From a virus: a stretch of 64,000 nt of DNA. This document shows positions 12,757-21,914 of this stretch, piece after piece; position 1 is the stretch's first letter, and the number at the start of each line of letters is the position of its first letter. The notes beneath the pieces were generated by a model. It did no database searches and was not told where the DNA came from. It was given only the letters and a program-made list of their open reading frames with translations. Made by a program: the position numbers and the translations under genes. Location: positions 1 to 64,000 of the IMG/VR virus record IMGVR_UViG_3300017922_000003. The stretch is one strand, 5' to 3'.

Positions 12757-14466
12757 TTGTCAACCAAAACACTTAATATGCAACAGCAATACCAGAAGAT
12801 GGCTCAGGAGTATCTTGGTGTGGATTATGAGCTTGAGCAAATGTGTGTTGACTGTGTTCTCAGAAGACTTGAGAACGATATAAACGAGCACCGAATACCT
12901 TGTAAACCTCTTGAAAAAGGTACGATAGATGATCAGATACCTCAAACTAAAGATGATTATTTACTTAAATTAGCGGAAGATCCCGCATTCTTTTCAAAAG
13001 AGATGTTTGAAATGGAATTGCGAGGATTTCAAAAAGAGATATTGTACTGCACGTCCCGTAGGAAAGTGCTCAGGATTTGTCGTAGAGCCGGTAAGACTGA
13101 AGCGATGGCTATAGCTGCTATCAAGCACGCCATTACACATAAAGATCAGGAAATACTGGTCGCTGCTCCCATGGAATCACAGGTTAAAAATCTGTTTGAA
13201 AAGATGAACAAGCATCTTATCAATTCAGAAGCGTTGCGTAATTCCGTGATTAAACAATCCACAACCAAAACACGGCTCTATCGTTCAAAACCTTTTGAAC
13301 TTGCGTTCAACAACGGGTCTAAGATAGAAGGTTTTACTACTGGGTCTCAGGGTGCCAAGAATATTCGTGGTCAGGACGGTTCTATGATTGTGCTGGACGA
13401 GGTTGACTATATGAACAGACCGGATATAGAAGCCATACTCGCTATCTTAGCAACCAGTCCAAAAACCACGCTTATAGCAAGTTCCACACCCTCGGGCAGA
13501 CGAGATTACTTCTATCAGTGGTGTCATTCCTCTTCATTTAAAGAAATACATTATTCCTATCAGGATATAGAAATATACGATCCCAAACAGGACAGAGAGT
13601 TTAAAGAACAGTACGATAAAGAGGCGTACGAGCGTGAAATCCTTGCCATGTTTACCCTTATGGAATCGGGCGTTTACAGGCCTGACAAGATCCAGCAGAG
13701 TATAGAAAATTACAGTTTTGATGACCCATACAACGTACCTGAAGGGCTATACACCATGGGGGTTGACTGGAATGAAACAGCTGCTGGTGTACAGATTGTA
13801 GTGGTGCGTTACGAGCCTGATAAAGGCAAGTTTAGAACGTGCAATGTGTTGGAAATACCTCCATCTCAATTCACTCAGATAGAGGCTGTGGAGAAGATTA
13901 TCGACCTCAACACCATGTATCAGCCGCGCAAGATAATGCTGGACGCCGGTTATGGTAATACCCAGTTCCAGATGCTTCAAAAACATGCTGAACAGCACCC
14001 GGAATCAAAACTGGAAGAAAGGCTGGAGATGATACCGTTCCAGTCCAAGGTACATCTTGTAGATCCCGCGACAGGCAACAAGGTTAGCAGAAGCATAAAG
14101 ACCCACATGGTTTCTATAAGTGCGCGTTATGTGGAAAACAATCGTATTATCATGCCAGCTTCAGAAGATTATCCTGGCAAGCTGGTAGGTATTATGCGTA
14201 ATTACGCCATTGAAAAGATAGGCAGCAACGGTGAGCCTCAATATTCCAAAGGAAAGGTTCACATATTGGAAGCATGGATACTCGCCATGTACGGCATGTG
14301 GAAGATAAGCGAAGATGGCGGTGGATTCAATATGAGAAATCCAATCATTGTTAAAACAGAACGAGACAAGAACAGCAAACAAAGCGTTAGACGTAGTTTC
14401 AGACGCTCTCGTGGTGCTCTGGACTTATCGCGTGGAGCGCTTGGCGGTAGGAGGCGTTGGACTTGA
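12757..14466 (+). CDS. terL: Terminase large subunit
   Basis: A 569-residue packaging motor from TTG 12757, 7 nt after GGAGGT; in-frame TTG 12742 precedes the site. ATPase domain: deviant Walker A C-R-R-A-G-K113-T, Walker B IVLD214-E215, and coupling motif SSTPSG (242-247). The C-terminal RNase H-like nuclease has acidic residues at MGVD337W and IMLD396AGYG, and a later Glu in HILEAW. Order and spacing fit a full-length headful or cos terminase. The C-terminal tail is very basic (RRSFRRSRG). It overlaps the next gene by 4 nt. It translocates genome DNA into the prohead through the portal encoded at 17775. Confidence 0.95.
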   Translation: MSTKTLNMQQQYQKMAQEYLGVDYELEQMCVDCVLRRLENDINEHRIPCKPLEKGTIDDQIPQTKDDYLLKLAEDPAFFSKEMFEMELRGFQKEILYCTSRRKVLRICRRAGKTEAMAIAAIKHAITHKDQEILVAAPMESQVKNLFEKMNKHLINSEALRNSVIKQSTTKTRLYRSKPFELAFNNGSKIEGFTTGSQGAKNIRGQDGSMIVLDEVDYMNRPDIEAILAILATSPKTTLIASSTPSGRRDYFYQWCHSSSFKEIHYSYQDIEIYDPKQDREFKEQYDKEAYEREILAMFTLMESGVYRPDKIQQSIENYSFDDPYNVPEGLYTMGVDWNETAAGVQIVVVRYEPDKGKFRTCNVLEIPPSQFTQIEAVEKIIDLNTMYQPRKIMLDAGYGNTQFQMLQKHAEQHPESKLEERLEMIPFQSKVHLVDPATGNKVSRSIKTHMVSISARYVENNRIIMPASEDYPGKLVGIMRNYAIEKIGSNGEPQYSKGKVHILEAWILAMYGMWKISEDGGGFNMRNPIIVKTERDKNSKQSVRRSFRRSRGALDLSRGALGGRRRWT

Positions 14467-15881
14467 AATTATCTGATCTAAAAAAGAATAAATATATAGG
14501 CGAATATGTTGGTGAAAGCGATTCGAGCAAAGAAGAAAAGGCAAAAAGGCCCGTTGAGGAAGAGGAATTAGACGAACGACAACTCGCACTGCGTAAAGCT
14601 ATTAGAAAGTTAGAGCTGGCAGAAAGTGCTATGAACAGCCTTTCTGACACCACCACGCAGGAAGCGAACGATTCCTACGTGGAGATCACACCAACCAGAG
14701 ATGACGTGATAGAAGCGTTACAAAAGTTAAGGGAAGCCGGAGGAAAGGTTTCGCCACCATCTACAGAACAGCCCACGGGCGGAAATCTCGGATCCGGTAA
14801 TCAGCCAACATCTCCTTCTGGCGAAGAACCCACAGAACATGATATACCAATCAAAGAATACGATCCCGGCGACCCCAGTAAAATCACATTCGACGATTAC
14901 ATGTACGCTGCGGATATAGTCAAATATTCCATACCACCTGCAGAGGCATTTGAAAATTCTGAAGACCTTATGCCTAAATTTACGGGTGGACATGTCAGGT
15001 ACGGCGACAATGTATTTGTGGATGAAAACGGTGATGTCGTTACGCTGGAAGAAGGCGATCCAGAACCGGTGGAACCGTGTATCCCATCTGGTTCATGGTT
15101 CAAACGCTTCCTTCTTAAGTTAGTGTTAAACGAAGGACTGGAAGTGGACTTTATATGGTTGTACGGAAAGATCTCTTTATGTCCCATGACAAAGATTTGG
15201 AACACCATATGGAGTAAATTGAAAGGCATTAAATTGAGCCTTCCGTGGCCCGTTGGTGATATAAACATCGGTGAAAAACTGTTCGGCTGGATTCCCTACA
15301 TCTATCTTCCTGAAGAAGCTGCTTACTGGCTGGCCAAGAAAAAGCAGGAGACAATGTGCAGACCTGTGTACCTTTTAAAGAGTTACAGCTGCCATAAAAT
15401 TTCCAGAAACGCATTCCTCGAAGCGCATCCAAATGACAGACTGGCACAAGAGGTTGTCAGTGAAATAGATTCACCGGTAGCAAAGAAATTCAGAGACTCT
15501 GATGTCTTGGAAGAGTACAGCAAGTACAACGAAAATACAGCTGATGCCATACTGGCATTTGTCAATATGAGCAAGCAATTGTTCACTGGAGTAACTCCAC
15601 CCACGTTAGATCAGTACGAAAATATACAGTATCAGATAGATGTGCAAGTACCTAAAGACCTGTTCATTCTCTGCGGTTCAAATACGCTCAGCAGTGCCCT
15701 CAATGCTTTTGAAAATGGTAACAGAGATAAAGGAAACGGTATTTTAAACAAAAGAATTATGAGGCTGTTCAACATGCGAAAGAGCAGGGATTTGGAAACT
15801 ACCATTGCAGATATTTCCGAATACAGAATGAATACAGGATTCTACTATGTTGAAGACGGAATTTTCCCGGGTGATAGATAA
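14463..15881 (+). CDS. Unknown protein between terminase and portal
   Basis: About 472 residues from TTG 14463, 8 nt after AGGAGG; TTG 14457 is too close to the site. The N terminus is Lys/Glu-rich helical, then a Pro/Gly/Ser-rich linker (residues 95-130). The central part is Trp/Leu-rich (GDINIGEKLFGWIPYIYLP) with several Cys, and the C-terminal half is helical. It is translated in overlap with terL and shares 1 nt with the next gene, so it belongs to the packaging operon. A virion structural role is likely, but no family is recognised. Confidence 0.6.
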   Translation: MKLSDLKKNKYIGEYVGESDSSKEEKAKRPVEEEELDERQLALRKAIRKLELAESAMNSLSDTTTQEANDSYVEITPTRDDVIEALQKLREAGGKVSPPSTEQPTGGNLGSGNQPTSPSGEEPTEHDIPIKEYDPGDPSKITFDDYMYAADIVKYSIPPAEAFENSEDLMPKFTGGHVRYGDNVFVDENGDVVTLEEGDPEPVEPCIPSGSWFKRFLLKLVLNEGLEVDFIWLYGKISLCPMTKIWNTIWSKLKGIKLSLPWPVGDINIGEKLFGWIPYIYLPEEAAYWLAKKKQETMCRPVYLLKSYSCHKISRNAFLEAHPNDRLAQEVVSEIDSPVAKKFRDSDVLEEYSKYNENTADAILAFVNMSKQLFTGVTPPTLDQYENIQYQIDVQVPKDLFILCGSNTLSSALNAFENGNRDKGNGILNKRIMRLFNMRKSRDLETTIADISEYRMNTGFYYVEDGIFPGDR

Positions 15882-17716
15882 TGAAAAGAAGAAAGAATGG
15901 CGTTAATGTAACGTACAACAGAAATAAAAAGAACAGTGATTACAGGGTACATCCTTTGCAATCAGGCGGTGATCCCGAAGTAAGAGTTGCCGCAATGACT
16001 GTTATGAATTACTTCAAGGAAAATCAGGATAAATTGCAGGTTCCAAAAGGCGATGAGCAACAGGTAAAGGACATGGTTTACCACACCGATGAATATGAGA
16101 ATGGGGAAAAGCAAAATATGGACGCGGCAATGAATATGTTCAAATCCGAACAGGAATCAGAAGGAAATAGCTTTTTGCCCATAGCCGCGAATGTAAAAGG
16201 ACTTGCAGGACAGTTCAAAAACCGTACAGAGAAACTTGTAGAAACGTTCAAAGGTTTTGATCCAGAAGCGGACGCACCCATTGTTATGATGCTCGAGTAC
16301 AGCGAAGCTGCGTATGATTACGTAGTCGATGTGCTTAGATTAATGCAGAATTCTGAAGACATGGAAGCAATGGGATGTTGCCTACTAGTTTACCTTCGCA
16401 TGATGGGCATACGTAAAAACTCAATTGATGTGGATATAAACACAGCGGAAGATCTTGAGAAAATCAAGGAAGCGCTTAAGAAATGGAAGAAGGTTCTCCA
16501 AACTGCATCCTCATTTTTTGATCTTCTAAACAGTCTTGCAAACTCACTTATGAAGATAATACGTTCTGCCATGATGATGGCAACATATGCATTGTTGGAT
16601 GCAGTGCGGGAAATATACAACGACCTTACCGAAGGGGTGCGTGAATGGATAACAGACGCCATGGGGAATGTCGGAATCAGCATGTGTTCCGATGACGTGG
16701 TAAACATACTGAGCACATCCGACTTCGAGAGCACCGATGAGGTAATGAGCTATATCAGTATGATACTCAGTTCAAATCCTGATATAAAGGGAGCAGACGC
16801 TCAGGAAAAGGTATCAGCCTTGTTTGATTTTCTAAAAAGTACCAATGACAATGTCTCAGATATTGAAGGAGAACTTAACAGGCGTATACAATCAATTCTG
16901 GGGGATAAAAAACTCACCCAGCAGGATATCTGTGGCACCTGTCTGCCCTTTTACCGTATGACCAAAGAGATAGTTGTGAAGTCTTTTGATAACCTTGACG
17001 CAACCGTGTTGAATTTGATGGACAAATGCCTTGCCTCTATTCCATCGTTACCTTCACTACCCAGAGAGTCTGTGTTGCTAAGGTACTCAAAACTACTTAT
17101 AAAGATAATCGATAAGATATTGGAACTAGATCTGGAAGGTTTTCACGTAACGATGAACCAATGCACAAAACGTTTCGGCGGTGTGAGGGATATATCTGAA
17201 GCACCCGCCGGTGATCTCGAGAGTCCCGCTACCGGCGAAACAGACGAAAGGCAAACTGGTAATAAACCTATCAAGGACAATGATTACGAAATTGGTAATT
17301 TGTTTGGTGTCGATATAGATAGCCAGACACCGAAAGAAGAAACAACAGGCAATATTACAGAAAGATTGCCGCTACCCCCGGAAATTGAAGCTGAACTTGG
17401 TGTTCCCACAAACATTTCTGAGATAGTTGAACGCAGTATTACGGACTTGGGAGGCATGTTGCCGGAACTTGAAGAACTGTATAAAACCCTTGGTTCATCA
17501 GATTTAGAGGGTTTGATTAACGCATTATTACAGTCCACCGATGGTGACCTGGGCTCTCTCTTAGAATTACTTGGTCTCGATCCTAATGCCTCTACACAGG
17601 AAATACTTATGGCACTATACGATTTCCTAAAGCGTGTTGGGGACAGGCATGTAGGAGACAAATCAAGAATATTACGGCTAAGTGACAGGATAGATGAAAT
17701 CATAAACACTTTTTGA
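15881..17716 (+). CDS. Unknown large helical protein upstream of portal
   Basis: A 611-residue protein whose ATG overlaps the previous stop. It is mostly helical, with a long central region containing Leu/Met-rich segments (residues 200-260), scattered Cys, and a Pro/Glu/Thr-rich linker near 440-500 before a C-terminal helical domain. It is the last gene of the first rightward block; promoter 2 starts 30 nt after its stop. It may be a large structural or internal head protein. No recognised domain. Confidence 0.6.
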   Translation: MKRRKNGVNVTYNRNKKNSDYRVHPLQSGGDPEVRVAAMTVMNYFKENQDKLQVPKGDEQQVKDMVYHTDEYENGEKQNMDAAMNMFKSEQESEGNSFLPIAANVKGLAGQFKNRTEKLVETFKGFDPEADAPIVMMLEYSEAAYDYVVDVLRLMQNSEDMEAMGCCLLVYLRMMGIRKNSIDVDINTAEDLEKIKEALKKWKKVLQTASSFFDLLNSLANSLMKIIRSAMMMATYALLDAVREIYNDLTEGVREWITDAMGNVGISMCSDDVVNILSTSDFESTDEVMSYISMILSSNPDIKGADAQEKVSALFDFLKSTNDNVSDIEGELNRRIQSILGDKKLTQQDICGTCLPFYRMTKEIVVKSFDNLDATVLNLMDKCLASIPSLPSLPRESVLLRYSKLLIKIIDKILELDLEGFHVTMNQCTKRFGGVRDISEAPAGDLESPATGETDERQTGNKPIKDNDYEIGNLFGVDIDSQTPKEETTGNITERLPLPPEIEAELGVPTNISEIVERSITDLGGMLPELEELYKTLGSSDLEGLINALLQSTDGDLGSLLELLGLDPNASTQEILMALYDFLKRVGDRHVGDKSRILRLSDRIDEIINTF

Positions 17717-17745
17717 AGCGCCCTACGTAAACTAAGGACCCATGC

Positions 17746-17764
17746 TGTTATATCTACCTTCGGG
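17746..17764 (+). promoter_or_regulatory. Late-type promoter 2 (TGTTATATCTA)
   Basis: TGTTATATCTA at 17746-17756, then CCT-TCGGGTGGTGAAC, which resembles the TGAG-x2-GTGAA tail of other copies. It lies 19 nt upstream of the portal ATG (17775), so the messenger leader would be very short. It heads the portal-protease-decoration-capsid block. Confidence 0.75.
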
Positions 17765-17774
17765 TGGTGAACGC

Positions 17775-19250
17775 ATGGGTCTTTTCGATTTTTTTAAGAG
17801 GAATAAAAATAACACCAATGCACAAAAACACAATATTTACGATGACGCTGAATTAGAATCTGCCAAGAGGGTAGTTAAGAATGAAAGCGAAAATTGGCAG
17901 AAGATGTACGACTACGATACCACCAGCCTTGAGGTTTTTAAGGCCATCTCTTCAGATTCCACTCTCAGGCAAATTGTTGCCAGATATATAGAGGTTACTC
18001 TCAGGCAAGGATTTACCATTAAAAGCGACGACGAGGAGATAAACAAAAAGCTTCACAAGAGATTGCTGGAAATAGAGATCGCTTCAGGAAGCAAACTGTA
18101 CATGATCTTACGCAAGATGATGCATGATCTGATTGCATATGGCAACGCTTTTCTTACACTGAAACGCAATGCTGCCAATTCTTCAGGCAAACCATACGTG
18201 TTTATTGACGGTTCGAAGCTGGAACCGGTTTCGGCTGTTTTTCACGTTGACCCTTACAACATGATGGTTTCCAGAAACAAACATGGCAGGATCGTTGGAT
18301 ATCGTCAGGATATCAACATGAACGACTGGAAATATGACTACACGTGGTATGCAGATCCAGACAGGGAAATCATTCCCCTTGGTACGGGTGGCAAGAGGTC
18401 ATCTGGCGTGGTTACGTTTGATCCCAATGATGTAGTGCACGTTAAGTATGATGAATCCAATCTTGCTTTTGGCAGGAGTTTCTTGCTGGAAGCCATAGAA
18501 GATCTTCTTATCTTAAGACGTATTGAATCCGTTATTACCCGCATGATCGACGAAGGCGAATTTTACGTAAAGATCTACACGGTTGGAACAAAGGAATCCC
18601 CCGGTACGAAAAAACAGACCATGGCTGCCAAAGAGATTATAGAGGACAGCGTACCGGAAGAGTTCTTGCTCATACCCGGCAACCACGATATTGACTTCAA
18701 AGAAATGTCTTCGCTGAAGGATCTCAAGGAATATGCCGAATATTTCAAGAGACGCTACTACGGTGCTCTTGGTGTTTCGCCGGTTTCCATGGGTGAACCC
18801 GGAGCAGCCAATAGAGCCACAGCGGACTCTTCTAACGAAGGTATGTATGACAAAGCAAGAGATTTTCAGATGATTCTTTCCAGCGTTTTGGAATCCACAC
18901 TGATGACTCATATCGTTATGGATTTGGGTTACTCGCCGGAAGATCTGGACGAGCATTCCATGCCAAAGGTAGTGTTCCCCGATCCCGACGTAGATAAGGC
19001 TATCAAGCTGGAAAACGAGGCAACACATCTATACGAACACTTTGCCATAACACGTGAAGAGATGAGACGAAAGTTAGGTATGGAACCAATCGCCGATGAT
19101 GATAAGGGTACTTACCTGCATCAGGTAAAGATACCGATTATAGAGGCCGAGGCTAGAGCCAAAGCCAAAGCTGCCATGGAAAGCGGTTCTGCTGATACAG
19201 ATAACCGTGTGCAGCCACAGAATCAACATTCTAATGGAGGTAATGAATGA
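17775..19250 (+). CDS. Portal protein
   Basis: A 491-residue dodecameric-type portal through which DNA enters and leaves the capsid. I chose ATG 17775 (MGLFDFF); the upstream extension would run through the promoter. Portal family features: early DSTLRQIVARYIE, MHDLIAYGNAFL in the wing/stem region, the strand VFHVDPYNMMVSRN, FDPNDVVHVKY followed by FGRSFL, a long helix with SVITRMI, and VSPVSMGEPGAANRATA before the C-terminal helices (crown). The tail is polar and Gln/Asn-rich. It overlaps the following protease gene by 4 nt. Confidence 0.9.
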   Translation: MGLFDFFKRNKNNTNAQKHNIYDDAELESAKRVVKNESENWQKMYDYDTTSLEVFKAISSDSTLRQIVARYIEVTLRQGFTIKSDDEEINKKLHKRLLEIEIASGSKLYMILRKMMHDLIAYGNAFLTLKRNAANSSGKPYVFIDGSKLEPVSAVFHVDPYNMMVSRNKHGRIVGYRQDINMNDWKYDYTWYADPDREIIPLGTGGKRSSGVVTFDPNDVVHVKYDESNLAFGRSFLLEAIEDLLILRRIESVITRMIDEGEFYVKIYTVGTKESPGTKKQTMAAKEIIEDSVPEEFLLIPGNHDIDFKEMSSLKDLKEYAEYFKRRYYGALGVSPVSMGEPGAANRATADSSNEGMYDKARDFQMILSSVLESTLMTHIVMDLGYSPEDLDEHSMPKVVFPDPDVDKAIKLENEATHLYEHFAITREEMRRKLGMEPIADDDKGTYLHQVKIPIIEAEARAKAKAAMESGSADTDNRVQPQNQHSNGGNE

Positions 19251-20767
19251 TGGACAAAGGAAGTTTTGTAACCAACGCCACGTTTATACCGGATAACAAA
19301 AACGAAGACTCACAGAACCTGAAAACGTGGATAGTAGCCACTCATTCAGATCTTGAGATAAACAATAGAATTTATCCCGGATATGTGATGAAAAGAGAAG
19401 TAAAAACTTGGACATCGCCCTATCGCAAACCTGTTTTGGCTCATCACGACGATAATGCTGATGCCATAGGTAGGGTTTTAGAGGCTTATTACTTTGACAG
19501 TGCCGACAAGATGTCTGCTGAAAGACTTATAAATAAGGAAATAGATGTTCCTGCAGGTGCTTCTGGATTCATTCTTCTCAGAGCAAATATAAGCGATCCC
19601 AGGGCAATAGACAAGATTCTTGACGATCGTTATATGACGGTGAGTATAGGTTTCGCATCACACCGTGCCGTTTGTTCTATATGTGGCAACAACTGGGCAG
19701 AAAAACCATGTAAGCACATACCCGGAAGAAAGTACGATGACGAAAAGGCTCTCTTGATCATGGAGAGTATGGATTTCAAAGAAATCAGTTTTGTTAACAA
19801 TCCCGCTGATGTACATGCGCAGGTTGTTATCAAAGAAAAGGAGGACGCTTCAATGGAGATAGACGCAAACAAAGACAACGTAACTGTAAGTGGCGACGAA
19901 ATGGAAAAACACGCAGTGAAGATTCCCAAAGCAAAGAAATTAAAGGATATGACATTTGAGGAATTCTATCAGGTTGTTTTACAGGAAGACACGGAGGAAG
20001 AAAACGAGAAACAAGCTGCATATATAGATGAAGAACAAAACAATGAGGAGGACAGCGAAATGGTTTCACAAGAGAAGTTTGAGACTTTACAGAAACGTTT
20101 CGATGAGCTCTACGATTTCGTTAAAGGCCTACTTATAGACAAGATCATAGAGGCAAAGAAAGCTATGGGTGTTAAGGGCTACGATGACGAAGAGTTTGTT
20201 GAAAAAAAGCGTGAGATGTACCTAAAAAGAGATCTTCAGATTCTTACCACCATCGTTGACGAATTGAACGAAACGATGTTTGAAGAAGAATGTGAAGAAT
20301 GCGAGAGCGACGAGAAAACAGAAGAAGATGCACAGGAAGAAACAAATGAGGAGACAACAACAGATGAGGAAGAAACTACTGAAGCAGACGGCGAAAATGA
20401 AGAAAAAGATGCCGAGGAAACAGACAACGAAGAAGAGGTAGAAACAGATACTGAAGAATCAGAAGAAACAGATGAGGATGCAGAAGAAACGGAAACAGAC
20501 GAAGAAGAAACAGATAACACCGATGAAGATACGGATAAGAATGAAGATTCAGATGAAGAAAATGTTTCCGAAGATGACAAAAACGAAGATAGTGAAGAAA
20601 CCGAAACTGAGACTGACAGCGAAGAAGAGGCGACAAACGAAGATAAAGAAGACGTTAAAAACGGGGGTATCACTCGTGAAGACCCACCTAGTGTTATGTC
20701 TAATGGTGCCACCAGTAAGAAAGTCGAAAATTCACAAGATGTCGCAAGACGAAAACTAGGTATTTAA
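19247..20767 (+). CDS. Prohead protease fused to acidic scaffold
   Basis: A 506-residue protein. Residues 1-200 resemble S78-type prohead proteases: AHHDD (H66/H67) followed by IGRV, and MTVS133IGF as the nucleophile strand, then a Cys/His cluster (C-S-I-C, KPCKHIPG) that may bind zinc, and SFVNNPAD. Residues 205-330 include a coiled coil. Residues 345-480 are almost only Glu/Asp/Thr/Asn, typical of scaffold that is digested during maturation. Two well-placed internal start sites (ATG 19853 and ATG 20060) may give free scaffold. The start ATG 19247 overlaps the portal stop. Confidence 0.8.
   Translation: MMDKGSFVTNATFIPDNKNEDSQNLKTWIVATHSDLEINNRIYPGYVMKREVKTWTSPYRKPVLAHHDDNADAIGRVLEAYYFDSADKMSAERLINKEIDVPAGASGFILLRANISDPRAIDKILDDRYMTVSIGFASHRAVCSICGNNWAEKPCKHIPGRKYDDEKALLIMESMDFKEISFVNNPADVHAQVVIKEKEDASMEIDANKDNVTVSGDEMEKHAVKIPKAKKLKDMTFEEFYQVVLQEDTEEENEKQAAYIDEEQNNEEDSEMVSQEKFETLQKRFDELYDFVKGLLIDKIIEAKKAMGVKGYDDEEFVEKKREMYLKRDLQILTTIVDELNETMFEEECEECESDEKTEEDAQEETNEETTTDEEETTEADGENEEKDAEETDNEEEVETDTEESEETDEDAEETETDEEETDNTDEDTDKNEDSDEENVSEDDKNEDSEETETETDSEEEATNEDKEDVKNGGITREDPPSVMSNGATSKKVENSQDVARRKLGI
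19853..20767 (+). CDS. Possible nested scaffold protein from internal start
   Basis: Within the protease gene, AAGGAGG at 19837-19843 stands 9 nt before in-frame ATG 19853, just after the protease domain ends. Translation from here would give a 304-residue, highly acidic scaffold without the protease. This mirrors the nested scaffold start known inside some phage protease genes. A second site, GAGGAGG before ATG 20060, could make a shorter form. This is an inference from start-site quality and domain boundary. Confidence 0.45.
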   Translation: MEIDANKDNVTVSGDEMEKHAVKIPKAKKLKDMTFEEFYQVVLQEDTEEENEKQAAYIDEEQNNEEDSEMVSQEKFETLQKRFDELYDFVKGLLIDKIIEAKKAMGVKGYDDEEFVEKKREMYLKRDLQILTTIVDELNETMFEEECEECESDEKTEEDAQEETNEETTTDEEETTEADGENEEKDAEETDNEEEVETDTEESEETDEDAEETETDEEETDNTDEDTDKNEDSDEENVSEDDKNEDSEETETETDSEEEATNEDKEDVKNGGITREDPPSVMSNGATSKKVENSQDVARRKLGI

Positions 20768-20784
20768 ACAGGAGGTAAGAGAAG

Positions 20785-21858
20785 ATGCCTAAGAAAGTAT
20801 TTGGAGCAAAGATAAATAAGATGAAAGAGTATTCTGATGGCGATCGCATAGGCGGAGGTTTGAAATTTAGGCCCGCTCCATATCTCCCCATTATAACAAT
20901 GGACAAACAAACAGATATGGGCATCGTCATCAAGAAAGGTACCATCGTTTCACTCGACTCCAACGGATATATTGTTCCAGCCAATGGCGGAACTGCTCAG
21001 GATGTTCTTTATTCATCCACAGATATCGAAGAAGGCGTTATTGACCTTGATTCATTTGGTGCAACAAATGACGCGGTTGCTGCAACAGGAGATTGTGGAT
21101 CGGACATTCCAGCAAACACACCGATTGGAGTCGCACAATACGACATGTTCCAGTGGGACATGGAAGCAGATCCTTGGTACCAGATTCAAAGAAATGTAGC
21201 CATTTTGGAAGACAGAATGGTTCTCTACGCATTGGGTACATACAACAACATCTTCAATCAGAACGGAACAGTAGATTATTCAGGTTACACATATTCTCCA
21301 GGACATTGGGTAGTTCCTGATGGAAACGGTTATCCCGTTCCAATAACAGCAGATTCACTTGCTGCAACAGTTACAGTAACCAACCCAAAACCACAGATGG
21401 TAACGGAAACGGTAACCCTTTCAGGAGATCCTGTTGACATTGAAGCATGTACAGCAATCCCCGCACTTGTAGAAGGCGAATATCCTGAATCAGGTTATGT
21501 CGGAACATTCATGCTCGTTTCCGGTACAAACACTGTCTATTTAGGTTCTGTAGATGCAGACAGAAACGTAGATGTTGGCGGAGCCTCAGCTGCAGATTAT
21601 ACGCTTGTTTACTGGACATCAGATGTTGACACAGCAATAGAATCAGTCGAATCAGATGTTGAAGGCGTACTTAACCAGCTCGTAGGTAGAGTTGTAAGAC
21701 ATGTTGACCTTTCCGGTGACGATTCAGACATGATTTCTGGTTTTGACAAAGTCATACCAGTTCCCGGACTTGGATTACCAGGAACAGAAACAGACGGTTA
21801 CGGAGACGGCGTAGATGCAACAACAGGAGAAGGAGTAGTAATACAGCTCCAATTTTAA
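20785..21858 (+). CDS. Putative capsid decoration/stabilisation protein
   Basis: A 357-residue protein starting at ATG 20785 behind AGGAGG. It is Gly/Thr/Asp/Val-rich and mostly beta. The N-terminal segment (residues 45-75, IVIKKGTIVSLDSNGYIVPAN) has the strand-turn pattern of small head-decoration beta-tulip domains. The middle (residues 190-260) looks like a separate beta domain. It lies between scaffold/protease and capsid genes, where decoration proteins are typical. The gene shows the ACA- and GGA-rich codon use of highly expressed neighbours. Confidence 0.6.
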   Translation: MPKKVFGAKINKMKEYSDGDRIGGGLKFRPAPYLPIITMDKQTDMGIVIKKGTIVSLDSNGYIVPANGGTAQDVLYSSTDIEEGVIDLDSFGATNDAVAATGDCGSDIPANTPIGVAQYDMFQWDMEADPWYQIQRNVAILEDRMVLYALGTYNNIFNQNGTVDYSGYTYSPGHWVVPDGNGYPVPITADSLAATVTVTNPKPQMVTETVTLSGDPVDIEACTAIPALVEGEYPESGYVGTFMLVSGTNTVYLGSVDADRNVDVGGASAADYTLVYWTSDVDTAIESVESDVEGVLNQLVGRVVRHVDLSGDDSDMISGFDKVIPVPGLGLPGTETDGYGDGVDATTGEGVVIQLQF

Positions 21859-21914
21859 TCAGTGAAGAATTTAACACCGCAAGGTAGATTATCACGCACG
21901 AAGGAGGAAAAGCG

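Noticed and set aside
20236-20712. Long Ser-rich open frame opposite the acidic scaffold
   Set aside because: It is the mirror of the Glu/Asp/Thr codon repeats on the plus strand; no ribosome binding site, and the composition is not protein-like.
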